NCBI GenBank assembly: GCA_030272585.1 | Contig: BSYQ01000003.1 | Span: 3,100,001-3,164,000 of the forward strand | DNA length: 64,000 nt | Direction of reading: 5' to 3' | Source: Bryopsis sp. KO-2023 | Lineage: Eukaryota; Chlorophyta; Ulvophyceae; Bryopsidales; Bryopsidaceae | Part shown: positions 34,101 through 46,047 of the stretch, one piece after another | How the letters are laid out: each line of letters opens with the position of its first letter | Numbering within the stretch: position 1 is the stretch's first letter | Notes under the pieces: generated by a model | Told to the model about the DNA's origin: nothing | Database searches by the model: none | The model's input: the letters and a program-made list of their open reading frames with translations, nothing else | Position numbers and translations under genes: made by a program

Positions 34101-37100
34101 AGTGCAGCACGCTTACTAGGACAAGTTCGGAATCAAGTTCGAAACCTGTCGACTCTGTTCATGGAGACCTTGGTAGTCCTGAAGGAACTGAAGATTCGGT
34201 ATCGTTTCCGCCTCAAGGAACGAAACGAATTCCTGAAGGAACGGGACCCGAAAGGGAACCAACCAACAAGCCTGCCACTCGCTCACCACCAACTGACGAG
34301 TCAGCAGCCCCTGTTCAGGGAACAGGTAGAGGACAAGAAGTGGACGAAGGTCAGCATTCACCTTCAGAGCGTATGTTACCACTTGGAGGTCCTACACACT
34401 TGAAATTCATGGGATATGAAATTCGAGCCAGGTTAGGAGGAGTACCGATCTCCGCCTATGTTGATTGTGGTGCTACGGAGAATTACATCAACAAGAAACT
34501 GATCACAAGACTAAAACTCGAGACTACGGAATGCAAAAAGGGAGTCACTTTAGCGGACGGAACCCTATGTTCACTTGATCGGCGTTGTGAAGACTTGCAG
34601 CTCAGGATGGGTACCTATACCACAACCCTTTCCGCAGACGTCTTTCCAAACCTTTCATACGACATGATACTAGGGCTTCCTTGGTTGATGCAGACCAATC
34701 CCAAACTGGACTTTGCCACAGGCACGCTCAAAGTTCCAGTAGGTGCTGGATGGACTACGGTTCCGATGAAGGAACGACCATCAGACTACTTACAGCACTT
34801 AGCGCCGGAAATCGATACAGTCTCAGCGAAGAAGCTATTCTCGCTCGTGAAAAACAGCCCAGAAGTTGATCAGGCATACCTAGTGGTTGTGCGACCGACC
34901 ACCCCGGAAGATATGGCGCATCTTATGCATTATCCATATCCGGGAATTCCAGAGGAGCGATTGAACGCGACTGGAACCACGCCGGCTTATCTCCAGCCAG
35001 ATGTGGAGAAGGTATTGCATCCGGGTACCGACCCGAGGATCAAGGCTGTCATTACTAGTTTCAAGGATGTTTTCCCGAAAGACTTACCACCCGGAGTCCC
35101 TCCAGTCAGAAAAGGCCACGAATTCAAGGTGGACCTGGAGGACGAGCAAATGACCCCAATCCACCGTCCTTTATACAAACTTTCTCCGGCCGAGCTGGAT
35201 GAAGTAAGGACGCAAGTGGATTACCTCCTTGAGCAACGGAAGATCCGACCCTCTGAGAGTCCCTGGGGTGCGCCCATACTCTTTGTTCCAAAGAAGGACG
35301 GAGGTTTACGGATGTGTGTGGATTACCGGTGGATAAACAAGTTCACCGTCAAGAACAGGTATCCACTACCTCTTCCGGAGGAGCTAATGGACCGTCTCGC
35401 CCGAGCAAAGATCTATACGAAGATCGACCTCCGCTCAGGCTACTGGCAATTCCCCGTTCGACCCAAGGACACTCCTAAGACGGCATTCCGGACTAGGTAC
35501 GGGCATTTCGAGTTTCTCGTGTGTCCGTTCGGAATGACCAACTGCCCAGCCCAGTTCCAGACCATGGTACAGGATCTGCTGGGGGAGTTCCTTGACGACT
35601 TTGTCGTGGTGTTTATCGACGATATCCTAGTCTTTTCCAACTCGGTGGAAGAGCACGTCGAACACCTTAAACTGGTCTTTGAACGGTTGCGAAAACACAA
35701 GCTGTACGCAAAAGCCAGTAAGTGCGAAGTAGGGGTAGCGGAGACGGACTACTTGGGGTATCACTTGTCGGAAAAAGGCCTTCAACCGATGCAGGATAAG
35801 GTTAAGGCTATTCAACAATGGAAGGAGTTAACTTCGGTCACTGATGTGCGAAGTTTCCTGGGAATGGTTTCTTACTATCGTAAGTTCATTCCTGAGTTCG
35901 CTAGGATTGCGAGTCCCTTGACGAACCTTACCAGAAAGGATACCGTCTGGGAATGGGGGCTGAACCAACGCAATGCCTATAACGAGCTTAAGGATCGGAT
36001 TAGCCGCGCACCGATCTTACTTCTTCCTGACCCGGCGAAAGAATACACCGTAATAACGGATGCGTCTGGGACTGCATATGGAGCAGTCCTTACCCAGGAT
36101 CATGGAAAAGGCTTGCAACCGATTGCATACCTTTCCAGACGATTGAAACCAGCTGAAACGCGTTACTCCGCATATGAGCGGGAGCTGGGGGCGATAGCTT
36201 ACGCTTTAGCCCAATGGCGACACTACCTAGAGGGATGCGATGGGGGTGTGAAGGTGTTGACGGACCACAAACCGATCACCCACTTCATGAACCAGAGCAC
36301 GTTGTCGCGGACCCAAACCCGGTGGTTAAACTCAGGGTTTTTCCAATCCATAGGTCCAAAAATCGTCTACATCCAGGGGAAAGCCAATGTGTTGGCTGAT
36401 GCATTATCCCGGAGCCTTCCTGGTCAGCCGGACCAGCTCAATAACCTCTCCACTTGGGAAGTGGCAGAGAAGGAGGCTTGGAAAGAGGCTTTGAAAAGCG
36501 ATGAAAAGCTTAAGCCTGTTTTTGAAAGGATGGAACGCGGGACTACACCGCAATACAAGCTGGACGACGGGTTCTTGTATTATACCAAGACAGACCCAGG
36601 TCCTAGCTTGCTTGTTGTCCCTGCTTCTTTCCAGAAACGGATTCTGGAGGAGCATCACGACGTTCCCAGTGCCGGACATGTTGGAGCAGACCGCATGACC
36701 GAAGTACTTACCCGCAATTACTGGTGGAAAGGCGTTGGGTTAGCCATAAAGGCATACGTGAAAACGTGCCCGACTTGTCAGCTGAACAAATCGGACTTGC
36801 AAAGACAGAAAGGTCTCTTGCAGCCGTTGCCTATCCCAGACCAGAAATGGGAGCAGATTACGACGGACTTGGTCACAGACCTACCGTCTTCCCATGGCTT
36901 CACAGCAATCGCCGTCTTTGTAGACCGATTGACGAAGTATGCGAGGTTCGTACCCTGTAACAAGACTATCACGGCGCCGGACTACGCGAAGCTGTTCGTG
37001 GAGAACATCTACAAGCACTACGGGCTGCCTAAAATCATAGTTTCGGATCGGGACCCAAGGTTCACAAGTTTGTTTTGGACCTCCCTTTTCAAACTTTTAG

Positions 37101-37338
37101 GTACTCAGCTCCGGATGAGCACTGCATACCATCCTCAAACGGATGGGCAGTCGGAAGTCACCATCCGGGTGCTGGAGGATTTCCTGCGTCCGTATGTGGA
37201 ACGGTACCCAGACCGTTGGGTGGACTATTTGCCGACCGCGGAATTCGCGGCAAATAATTCACGGAATGTCTCCACGGGCTATGCGCCAGCCCATCTTCTG
37301 TACGGTCAGAACATGGGGCAGATAGTTGTTGCCAGGAA
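31184..37338 (+). CDS. gag-pro-pol of element A, 5' part (to integrase core)
   Basis: One frame encodes gag and pol together. Gag: an acidic, coiled-coil N-terminus (residues about 80-240), a Pro/Gly-rich linker (about 480-640), a retrotransposon capsid domain (about 645-800; RIPLPKAFSGDGQQW, LRGLKQTGSVQHYI), Arg-Gly repeats, and a CCHC knuckle CFMCGEAGHIQSTC (about 877). A basic patch follows. Protease has DCGA (about 1093) where most families have DSGA or DTGA. RT has the active site VVFIDDILVFS (about 1478). RNase H has TDASGTAYGAVL, integrase has HHDVPSAGH...CPTCQ, and the DDE residues lie in ITTDLVTD, SDRDPRFTS and TDGQSEVTIRVLE. The reading frame leaves coding sequence at 37338 because element B is inserted. 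The remaining 211 codons are at 54286-54919. Confidence 0.93.
37334..37338 (+). repeat. Target site duplication of element B, left copy
   Basis: AGGAA directly before the LTR at 37339, matched by AGGAA at 54281-54285 directly after the other LTR. Joining across one copy restores the element A integrase frame (A-R-K-G-V). Confidence 0.92.
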
Positions 37339-37512
37339 TGTTAGGTCCCTGTAGGTTTTAGTGAGTCGTTGCTGAAGTTGAGACTGGGGTCACACACTTT
37401 CACAAACCAGAGAATTAATTTTACAAGTGTTCTCTCTGAACTTAACCCCCTAGAACCCGTACTAACCCGTACTACACACTCGTACTGCAAAATGAGTGCG
37501 ATCAACGTATCA
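37339..37512 (-). repeat. 3' LTR of element B (174 bp)
   Basis: Identical by eye to 54107-54280 and in the same orientation; begins TGATACG and ends CCTAACA on the minus strand. Unusually it abuts gag sequence, not a polypurine tract, at 37513. Confidence 0.92.
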
Positions 37513-37950
37513 ATCCCGAATCCAGCGATCTCCAGCGCCAGTATACGGTTTCGGCAGGCAGAACTCACCAACTTCTGTAAAGTTTATGATTTGGATGAGT
37601 CTGTTTGGCTTAAAGTATTCCGCACAAATCTCTCTGGTTCAGCCGCCACATGGCGGAATATGCAAGAGATGCGGATTCGGGAAGGAGTTCGTCCGATGTT
37701 CCAGGACTGGGTACAACTTGTGGAAGAGTTAGCTATTGCTTTTGAACCTACAAGAATGTCCGATGTTTCGCGTAGGAAGCTGCGGAAACTTCAACAAACA
37801 GGGACTGTTCGTTCCTACATTAACGCATTTCGGGATCTCATACTCAGAATTCCGAATATGACGGAGGAGGAGCAGTACTTGACGTTTGTTGACGGACTAC
37901 GGCCCCAGATCCGACATCAAGTTGTTACAATGGTGACAGAAGGAGTGGAA
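37513..37950 (+). pseudogene. Gag capsid fragment of element B, inverted
   Basis: Plus-strand frame encodes a retrotransposon capsid domain (ESVWLKVFRTNLSGSAATW, LRKLQQTGTVRSYI, LRIPNMTEEEQYLTFVDGL) and ends QIRHQVVTMVTEGVE. This is the part missing from the minus-strand gag at about 51550. The last 46 bases (37905-37950) are also present, inverted, at about 51505-51550. The frame then shifts into ORF3 sequence at a GAGTGGAA microhomology and ends at 38007. Confidence 0.8.
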
Positions 37951-38074
37951 AGCAAAGGCAGAGGCCTTGGAAACGGAGCTCGCGGAAGCCTTAGAATCTG
38001 GAACTGAGGCGGTGGAATCACATGCAAATGTGGCGGCGGATTACGAAAAGTTACACAAGAAGCTTCAGGAGGGT
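37943..38074 (+). repeat. 132-bp perfect inverted duplication, copy 1 (copy 2 at 46046-46177)
   Basis: The ORF3 segment from GAGTGGAAAGC to CAGGAGGGT is present here on the plus strand and at 46177-46046 on the minus strand, with no mismatch seen. Its ends coincide with the two junctions of the inverted segment. Confidence 0.88.
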
Positions 38075-39778
38075 GTGACAAAAAGAGATGAGCAGGAGGC
38101 GGAAATCTGTGAGCTGGCGGCGGAACTCCGGGAAACAAAAGAGGAAAGGGCGGCGGAAAAAACTAAGCTGGAGGCGGATTGGACAAATCGATACCGGGCT
38201 CTTCAACAGCAGTTGAGTGATGCTCAAGTGAAAGCCCGCGGTGCGGAAGCGGAACTCAAGACCATCAAAAGAGAGTTATCCGCGAAAGAGGAAGAAAATT
38301 CCGCAAAGGATCAAACCATTTCCGCGCGGAATCAAGAAATTTCCGCGAAAGCAAAGGAAATCACCCAGCTGACCACCGATCTGGCCCTCTCCCGGAAAAC
38401 AGCCACCAAAGCTCAGGCGGATACCGAATGGTATCACAAGGAAAACAAGCAGCTCATCAGCGAGGCGGAGAAACGCTACAAGCACCTCGCCACGGTCCAA
38501 AAAGAGCTGGCGGCCACAAAAGCAGCTCTCGCCAAGGCGGAAAAAGGAGACAATTTCTGCAGCAGCACGACTGCCCGCGTGTTAATGTCCGAGTTGGTGG
38601 CGTCCAAGGTTGAGGTCAGCCGGCTTCGGGCCAGCCTCATGGACATTCCGCAGTCACTCGCGAGTTTCTCACACGGACTCGTGGGAGTACGTCTGGACAC
38701 CGCGAAAACACAGGCGCAGTTGGTGAGGGATGGCCGGATAAAAGATCAGGTCGATATGCATAAGGTCAAAGAGATAACCATCACAAACGTAGACCTTACG
38801 AAGGCGCACAATTTGGACCAAGTGAACGACTGGTTGAGCCGGATAGACGGGGCAGCGGAAAATATCTCACAGCAGTTGGCGAAACCACCCCAGAGTTCCC
38901 TTGACGATGACGACAACGAAGACGTCATAGCGGAAGAACCGACAGGTTCAAAACCACCGCTGAGCGCGGAGGACGCACAAACAAAAGCACTCGTCAAAGC
39001 AGCAATGCTCAAAGCACTTGCGGAGAAAAAGAAAGCAGCCGCGGAGAAACAGGCGGCCGCGGAAAAACAAAAGGCGGACGCGGAGAAAACACACGCGGAG
39101 AAAAAGGCGGCTGCGGAAAAACAAAAGGCGGACGCGGGAAAAACACACGCGGACGCGGAAAAACAAAAGAAGGCGGACGCAGAGAAAAAGACAACCGCCG
39201 AAACCAAGAAAGGGGAGCCGTCGACTCAGGCGGATGCGGAAAAAGTGAAGGAAGCGGAAAAAAAGGGCGCGGAGAAAAAGGGCGCGGAGAAAAGCACCAA
39301 GCGGGGGAAGAAACGCACACGCGCGAAGGACGCGAAAGAGTTGCGTGCAGCGCTCAAGAAGATCAAAGGCACGCACGATCCAGCACTCGCGGGAACGAAG
39401 TGCTATTACTGCGCGGGAACGCAACATGGTGTCGGGGTAAAAACCAGTTGTGGGGCACACTACGTTTGCCCTACACACTGGCCCCATCATCATGTAATGG
39501 ATCGGGTCATCAATCGGTGGCTCGCGGATAAAAGTATCCGGCCGCTCGATATGACCGCGGAGCATCTTCGCCTCGGGAAACGTGCGGAGGATTTCCTTCC
39601 GCTCCCATCGCTTCCATCCCCGGACACCACTGATCAGCTCACCTTACCATGTCAGGTGTGTCGGGTCAAATCCGCAGCCTTCCCCTCGAAAACCGGTGTC
39701 AAGGAGCTTGGATCCCGGCTGACATACATCCTACGAACGATGTGGGATCTCGAGGGCTTGGACTCAGAGACAGAGTGA
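37967..39778 (+). pseudogene. ORF3 of element B, main part, inverted and lacking its true N-terminus
   Basis: About 603 codons open. Coding sequence of the family starts at about 37945, but the natural first exon-like start (MSGTSEHLERLRQQRDEW) is at 46225 on the other strand. Order: coiled coil (about residues 1-240), conserved block VDMHKVKEITIT, acidic patch, Lys/Ala/Glu-rich repeats (AEKQKADAEKTHAEK), basic patch, and the C-terminal Cys/His domain (CYYCAG...C..HYVCPTHW, PCQVCR). This matches ORF3 of element D domain for domain. The first ATG here is simply an internal Met, so this copy probably makes no normal protein unless read from the upstream gag fragment. Confidence 0.75.
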
Positions 39779-40039
39779 GAGAGCGCGGAGCCAGAGCCAG
39801 AGCGTCAGAGCCGGACAGAGACAGTTTTTCCTTGGGGGTTTTCTTTTCTTTTCTTTTCTTTTCTTTTTTCTTTCTTTTTGGGTTCTTCTACGGGTGTGGA
39901 CACCCTTTGGCATACTAGGGATATGATAGGTAATAATCGGCCTGCTGTAAACAGGTCTAAACGGGGTCGGATCGGACTCTGGTTTTCACGAACGTGTGTT
40001 TTGGAGTGATACAAAAAAAGTCGGTTTTTTTTTTTTTTT

Positions 40040-40290
40040 TCAAAACCGATCATGATCGGCGTCGATCATCGGTGATCGGTGTTATGATCGGACCGATTAA
40101 TCGGGATCGGCGACCGATCCGATCAAAGAACGGCGTCGGCCGATCACGATCCCGATCCGATCAAGGCGTGGAGCTGTGATCGGAATAGTCGGCCGATCAA
40201 AGTCGGCGTGTTTTCTTTGATCGGTGCAGTGATCGGGGTGTGCCGATCATGATCGGTGTGAAAGGCGCAATGTCGGTCACATCATTCAAA
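40040..40290. repeat. Left subterminal GATCGG array of the hAT element
   Basis: Dense direct and inverted copies of GATCGG, many overlapping as GATCGGNNGATC or GATCATGATCGG. Subterminal arrays of short motifs are known transposase binding sites in hAT elements; that role is inferred here. Confidence 0.85.
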
Positions 40291-40549
40291 ATCGGTTGTG
40301 TGGGTCTGATGCCGACTTGCGATCCGACTACCCGTGTTCACTGACACACCGATGACTCAGATGTGACGTCCAGCGCAAAACTGCCTCCAATATATGTCGA
40401 GCCTCGAGGCGTTTGGGCCACCTTCTTTTCTCGTGTTATGCTTGGACTTGTCTCTGTTTGCATATTGCGGTCCCTGTTTCGGTCCCTGTTTTTGTCCCGG
40501 TTTCGGTCCCTTTACCCCAGGTCCTGTTTTTTTTCTCTCGGTTTCTGAA

Positions 40550-42159
40550 ATGGTCGACGCGTTCCCTGCTATTCGGTACGCCCGGGAGCTTAACAGCCTC
40601 GGTGGCGCGATTCCTCCCGCGGTGGGAAAAGAACCTGCCGACGCGCGGCAGAGAATCTATGGCTGCGTCCGGTCCCTGCGTCGGTTTTTCGGATTGGAAC
40701 GGGTAAGTATCGTTGTCGCGGTTTCTGTTGGTGCTGCTGTTGGTGTCTGTCCGGAAACAGATTTCTTGTTTGCTTGGTTGTGTAGGTTCCGTTCCTGAAG
40801 GTTTGCAGTACTCTCGGATCCGGTTATCTGCAAGCTGCGATGGACAACGACCCGTACCTGCCCAGACTCGTGGACCGTTTGCTGGTGTACCTGGAGCAAG
40901 GCCCACCCGGAATCGTGAGAGAGGGTTACCAGAACCTGGCTTCGGATACGCATCGGGTGATATCGGTTAAAACAGGTGAGTTAAATCAGTTGAATATCTG
41001 ATGCTGCGGTTGTTTTATTGTTTTTTTCCTGTTAGGGTAACAAGTTGTTGTGTATGGAGCAGGAGTGCTCACAGGATATTGCCTGGAACAGAACCTGGCT
41101 CAGCTAGAAGTTGAGGTCCAGAATATGATAGTAATCTCGGATCAGATTGCTGCAGACTTCTCGATTCCATTACCACCAGCACCAGCACCAGCACCAGCAC
41201 CAGCAGCACCACCAGCAGCACCACCCATGCCATCTGGATCAGGATCCTCAGCGCCAGCAGCAGCACCACCGGTTGGATCAGGGTCAGGAATGGCACCACC
41301 AGCAGCATCGTATGAACCGGCCCCATCAGGACCTGGCTCATTCATCAAGGTGGAGCCTGTGGAACACTGGGGAGACGATGACAGCGAAGTGGAGCTGATT
41401 GGGGAGTTCCGACCTCAACCAGGGCGTGGATCCTGTGCGGAATATGAAGATGGAGAGTACCCAGATTCAGGATATGGATCGGGGTTTGGATCAGGGTTTG
41501 GATCGGGGTCAGGACTTGGGTCAGGATCAAGGCCTGGATCAGGATTCGGAAACGAACCTCTCAGAAGTGGTGGCAGGGGTCCCCAACCTAACTTTGAACA
41601 GATGCGGGCCCAGATGCACGCACACAGGCAGGACCAGAGTGAGCCCCAGAGGTACCCAGTAGAAACCCCGTTCCCGAGAGATTTTGATGGCTTCTCCTGT
41701 CAAACGGATCAGCGCGGTAGAGCCGTGCCCAGAAGGTGCCCAGTACAACAGGACCAGATCCAATTATCGGATGAGGAGCGGGTTCAGCTGCGGTTGGAGG
41801 ACATGGAGCTCAGGACCAGGTACACCTTCAACGGAGATTATAAAATCCAATTCCCCATCAGCTTCCGGTCGATGGTCCACCTGGTACAGTTCCTCCAAAA
41901 CGTGGCCCTGGAAAACTCGTGGATTCTCCACAGAATAAAGGAAGCATTATATATCCATGGCATTGTCATATCAGACACTAAAGTTTACAGGAGAACCGGA
42001 AGAGGGGGGTTGGACGGTTTCAGGCGTCATTCAGGGAACTCGGGCACAGTGTTCAGCGTTAGAGAATGGAATGATGCACTGGTGGAAGAAATCGATGTTG
42101 TAGAGGAGCAGGAGCAGGACCAGGATCAGCAGCACCATGGGGGTGGGTTTGAAGGGTAG
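40550..42159 (+). CDS. Accessory gene of the hAT element, three exons, function unknown
   Basis: Exons 40550-40702, 40786-40975 and 41075-42159 join in phase to 475 codons plus stop. The first two exons encode an alpha-helical, Arg-rich segment (MVDAFPAIRYAREL..., LRRFFGLER, PPGIVREGYQNL). Exon 3 begins GYCLEQNLAQLEVEVQNM, followed by a Pro/Ala tract (APAPAPAPAAPPAAPP), an acidic patch with VKVEP-like sequence (FIKVEPVEHWGDDD), a Gly/Ser-rich repeat (GSGFGSGFGSGSG), and a more ordered C-terminal third (RVQLRLEDMELRTRYTF..., FSVREWNDALVEEID). No known domain is recognised. A second, degraded copy with the same intron positions lies at 21679-22558, so the gene is a regular part of this transposon family and not a captured passenger. 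A role as transposition accessory or DNA-binding factor is a guess. Confidence 0.7.
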
Positions 42160-42474
42160 GAATGTGATGATTGTCCAGAGTTTGACAATGGAATGGTGCA
42201 CTGGTGGGAGAAATCGATTTTGTAGAGGAGCAGGATCAGGATCAGCTTTGCTGGGTAGGAATGTGATGATTTGTGATGACTGAGTGGATGTGGATGAAAG
42301 AACGAAATGGTACACTGCTCTGGTGGAGGATATCGAGTTTTCAGGAAGCAGTATTGGGATCAGGATCAGGACTCAGTGGATCAGTGACTCAGTGGATGAT
42401 GATGAACGGTTTCCGGACTCAGTGAAATGTAAAACCGTTTGTGGATGATGTTCACCCCGAGGGAGACTACGGAA

Positions 42475-42885
42475 AACTGGAACAGATCCAGGTTGCATGT
42501 TGAAAAACTGCCTGTTAAAAAACGGAAAAACCAAGACTGACCCCTCCACAAAAACCCCTGCCAAACCATGGAATCTGGAACAGATCCAGGTTGCATGTTA
42601 AAAAACTGCCTGTTAAAAAACGGAAAAACCAAGACTGACCCCTCCACAAAAACCCCTGCCAAACCATGGAATCTGGAACAGATCCAGGTTGCATGTTAAA
42701 AAACTGCCTGTTAAAAAACGGAAAAACCAAGACTGACCCCTCCACAAAAACCCCTGCCAAACCATGGAATCTGGAACAGATCCAGGTTGCATGTTAAAAA
42801 ACTGCCTGTTAAAAAACGGAAAAACCAAGACTGACCCCTCCACAAAAACCCCTGCCAAACCATGGAATCTGGAACAGATCCAATT
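42475..42885. repeat. Tandem repeat, 98-bp unit, about four copies
   Basis: AACAGATCCA recurs at 42481, 42579, 42677, 42775 and 42873, exactly 98 bp apart; units are nearly identical. The array lies between the stop codons of the two convergent genes of the hAT element. Confidence 0.92.
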
Positions 42886-42938
42886 TGCATCAGAAACAGA
42901 TTCAGATCCAGGTTGCAGAAAAAAAGAAGGGAACCACA

Positions 42939-45584
42939 CTAAATCATATCCAGATTGTCCCGTATCAGTGTCAGATCCCGCACCTTGGAAACCTGAATCC
43001 GCCTCCTGCGCTTATTCAACTGATGCCCGTTAATACTGAACATCCGTTCCACAGATGCACTGGACGCTGGTATGCACAAATACTCGGCTGCCAGAACTGC
43101 TACAGCTGGGTACAGAGCCTGATTTAACCGCCACCACTCCAGACCTGAAGTCAGTACAGATGTGAGGGGGGTTGCCCTCACTGCACAGTACCGTTCCCAC
43201 TCATCTGTTCCTGAATCGGTTGGATCCCCTGATGGATGGACAACTGTGAGCCAGTCATACGTGGAATGCACCGGGCTTTTTTCTGGTCCTCTGAAGGTGC
43301 CGCATGCATCTGCTCCTGCCTCCTGATCCGGTCTCTCTTTGATGCACATTATGAGCTTGTTGCACTCCTCTAGCACATCATTCACCCACAGATCGCACCG
43401 AGACCACCGAGATTTGAATTCATGGAACTGGTCCGATCCCCACAGATACCGAGTGATAACAGGATCATCCAATCGCAAACGTGACGGATCCAGTTGTTGC
43501 ATGCATCCGACGGCCAGGAGCCAGTTTGGATCATCGAATTCCTCATCCATATTGCTTCTGAGCTGCTTTCTGAACTGATCCAAGTCCTGACAGGGTAAAT
43601 CCATTTTGTCGATGATGTCACTGACCCGGGCCATGACCATCAGAACCAGCGAACAGGTGACCGTTTTTTCAGCCTCCATGCGCTTGGTAGCTTCCTTGTA
43701 TGGCTGTAAGATCGAATGCAGGTGCCGGAGTTGTATCCATTCCAATTCTGTCAACCGATCCTCTTCAGACATGGTCTGCAGCATTTTACGCATATCCTCC
43801 TTCAGGATCAGGAACCGATGCAGCATGTACCACACAGAGTTCCACCTGGTTTCAACGGGCAGGGTCAATCTCAGGATCCGCTGCGATCTCCTGACTGGTC
43901 CAGGGCAGTCTTCTGTTTCCTCCATCAACCAGTCATCATCAGGACATTCCTCCTCATCAGAGGAGTACATGGGGAAGGGCCCCTCCTCCTCAGCCTGGTT
44001 CTGATCCTGATTCTGGTCGGAGGTGCCAGCCTGACTTCGATTCTGACTCTGGTTCTGACTGCCAACCTGGTTCCGGCTGGCCTGGCTCTGCATATCCGCA
44101 TCCGCTGCAGCCCGGTCCCGGTCATAATCTTCCTTGTATATGCGCGCTTCTTGGATTGTCTTGAAACTTTCCCACAGGTTGGCAGATCCCATGACACGGA
44201 CACAGATCTGACGGACCTTCTTGATCAGGAATTCCAACGGCTCAGGTGCCTGGTTCAGGGCTTTTCTGACTCCGAGATTGATCCGGTGAGTGCAGCATCC
44301 GTGCCAGTCGTATTCACCTTTGCGTTCACAGGCCGCACCCATTCTTGATTCATGATCTGTGACAATGCTTGCCCGGTAATCGCCCAGGTTGTACCGATCC
44401 CGAATTTCTGCCATTTTTTTTTTGATGTCCTCAGCATCACAATTTCCCTTCAGGTCCCAGGTTCCCAAGCTGATCCGCTTCAGTTCAAACAGATCCTGTT
44501 CAGCGTCCCGGTGGATATAAACAGCTCCCATGGCAAACCAGTGCTTCGGTTCCTGCGACCAGCCATCTGCAACGAAGCAGGGTCTGAATTTTCCGAGGTC
44601 CTCTTCTCGGATCCTTTTGCTGAGCCGTTTCGCTGAAAGCCCAACGTTGGTGGAGATGGTCTTTGCACTCAGACAAGGTGCAGATGCATTAAGGGAGGAG
44701 CACATGGCTCTGAAATGTTTGTCCTCCACACACCTGAAAGCTGCACCGGTGCTGACCACGAATTTCATGACATGATCCCGGAAGTTTTTGTACTCTTTGG
44801 TCAGGCAGCCCCATCTAGACACGAAAGGCAACGTTCTCTGGTTTCCGAACGAAACGATCCGTTCCCCCCCCTGCTCCTGATGATGTCCCACAAATCCGTT
44901 GTGGACAGCGATCTGCATCTGCTCCGGGGTGGTGAGACCATGCCTCTTAGCATGGGTCAACAACGAGGTGCGGCCTCCCTTGCTGTAGACCAACTGACTC
45001 CTGCATATCCTACAGGTCACTACTTTCCTGTTCCATTCATCCACAAATCGCTCCATTTCTCCTGCACTGTTCTGTACATACATGGAGTCCACCCAAGTGT
45101 GGATTCCGGTCCGTTTCTGGTTCTGTGCCTGCGTCCGAGCTGATGTTTGGAATGTGAGATCCACTACAAGACAACCAGCATGAGGCCCAAGGCCATATCT
45201 TCTGAAGCATATCAAAGCCCACAGGTGACATGTCCCTACCTGGAGGCAGATGCAAGGAAACACCAACACCCCAAGAGTGCCCCACCAAGACAATCACATC
45301 TGATGAGTTCACTGCACAGCAAATTTGCCACACTCACCGGTTTCTGTTCCAGATCGTGTTCCTGCTCCTCCTGTTTCCGTTCCAGTTCCAGATCCTCTTC
45401 CCCCTCCGCGTGCAACCCCCTTTGGGTTCACAGAATCAGAGCTCCAGCGGTGTGGCGTCGGCTGAACTGCGTTCGGTTCGCCTCGCAAGTCATCCCCGGA
45501 CAGCTCGACGGGAGGTAAGATACGGTGCAGCGCTCGCGGTTGCGCTCGCGGTTTCGTCTTTCTCCTGTTGCCTCTCATGTTCAC
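42939..45584 (-). CDS. hAT-family transposase with BED zinc finger, two exons
   Basis: Minus-strand exons 45584-45338 and 45163-42939 join (phase 1) to 823 codons plus stop. Exon 1 is basic and Gly/Arg-rich (MNMRGNRRKTKPRAQPRA). Exon 2 begins VDLTFQTSARTQ and carries a BED-type finger (CRICRSQLVYSKGG..LLTHAKRH), then the catalytic RNase H-like region (FRPCFVADGWSQEPKHWF; IVTDHESRMGAACERKGEYDW; CCTHRINLGVRKAL), a long helical insertion with Gln/Asn-rich repeats, and the C-terminal hAT dimerisation block (YLCIPASSASVERMFSINGHQLNKRRRR). It cuts and pastes DNA to give 8-bp target duplications, as seen at the element ends. The start could be the second Met at 45578. No disabling change is visible. 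Confidence 0.9.
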
Positions 45585-45619
45585 GGAAACACGGATAATC
45601 CGACGCCACGGGCTTTGAT

Positions 45620-45950
45620 GTGGTGCCGATCAGGGGAATCGGTAGCCGGACCAGCGATTTGATCGTTGTCGAGTGATAATGCGTCGCCGATCATGATCGG
45701 CGACGCGCCGATCAGATCGGTCAATTTCCGATCTGATCGGAAACCGCCGATCCCGATCCCGATCCGATCTGGTTTCCGAGGCAGAACTGGGTGATCGGCC
45801 GATTTTGATCGGAAAAGTCGGACCGTTTTTTTTTTATCGGTCCGATTTTGATCGGCGATCGGTCTGATCGGACCGATCTTATCGGTGATCGGCTTGATCG
45901 GAAACTGCAGGGACCGATCTTGATCGGAGATCGGTTTGATCGATGACCGA
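45620..45950. repeat. Right subterminal GATCGG array of the hAT element
   Basis: Counterpart of the left array, with numerous GATCGG/CCGATC copies in both directions, ending just inside the right terminal repeat. It overlaps no gene. Confidence 0.85.
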
Positions 45951-45982
45951 CATGTCGGCATCGGATCCCTAGTATGCCCTTT

Positions 45983-46003
45983 GGGGGGGGGGGGGGGAGT
46001 AGT
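45983..46003 (+). promoter_or_regulatory. Polypurine tract of element B, inverted copy
   Basis: A run of about 15 G followed by AGTAGT, immediately before TGATACG at 46004. Same arrangement as in element D on the minus strand. Confidence 0.65.
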
Positions 46004-46047
46004 TGATACGTTGATCGCACTCATTTTGCAGTACGAGTGTGTAGTAC
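46004..46047 (+). repeat. LTR fragment (44 bp) of element B, inverted
   Basis: The first 44 bases of the LTR (TGATACG...GTGTAGTAC) in plus orientation, opposite to the two full LTRs. It stops abruptly at 46047, joining ORF3 start sequence with a 2-base AC overlap. Confidence 0.88.

Larger units (their letters stand above)
39911..45976. mobile_element. hAT transposon with two genes (6,066 bp)
   Basis: Terminal inverted repeats CATACTAGGGAT / ATCCCTAGTATG are flanked by the 8-bp duplication CCCTTTGG (39903-39910, 45977-45984). Both ends are filled with GATCGG/CCGATC words (about 40040-40290 and 45620-45950). Inside are a three-exon gene of unknown function (+) and a two-exon hAT transposase (-), converging on a 98-bp tandem repeat. 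Both genes are open, so this copy may be autonomous. It is inserted beside the polypurine tract of the inverted part of element B. Confidence 0.93.

Noticed and set aside
38746..39565. Minus-strand ORFs rich in Phe/Ala/Arg opposite ORF3 of element B
   Set aside because: Complement of Lys/Ala/Glu repeats in ORF3; no independent support.
42480..42900. CRISPR-like array
   Set aside because: Units are contiguous 98-bp tandem copies with no unique spacers, in a eukaryotic transposon.
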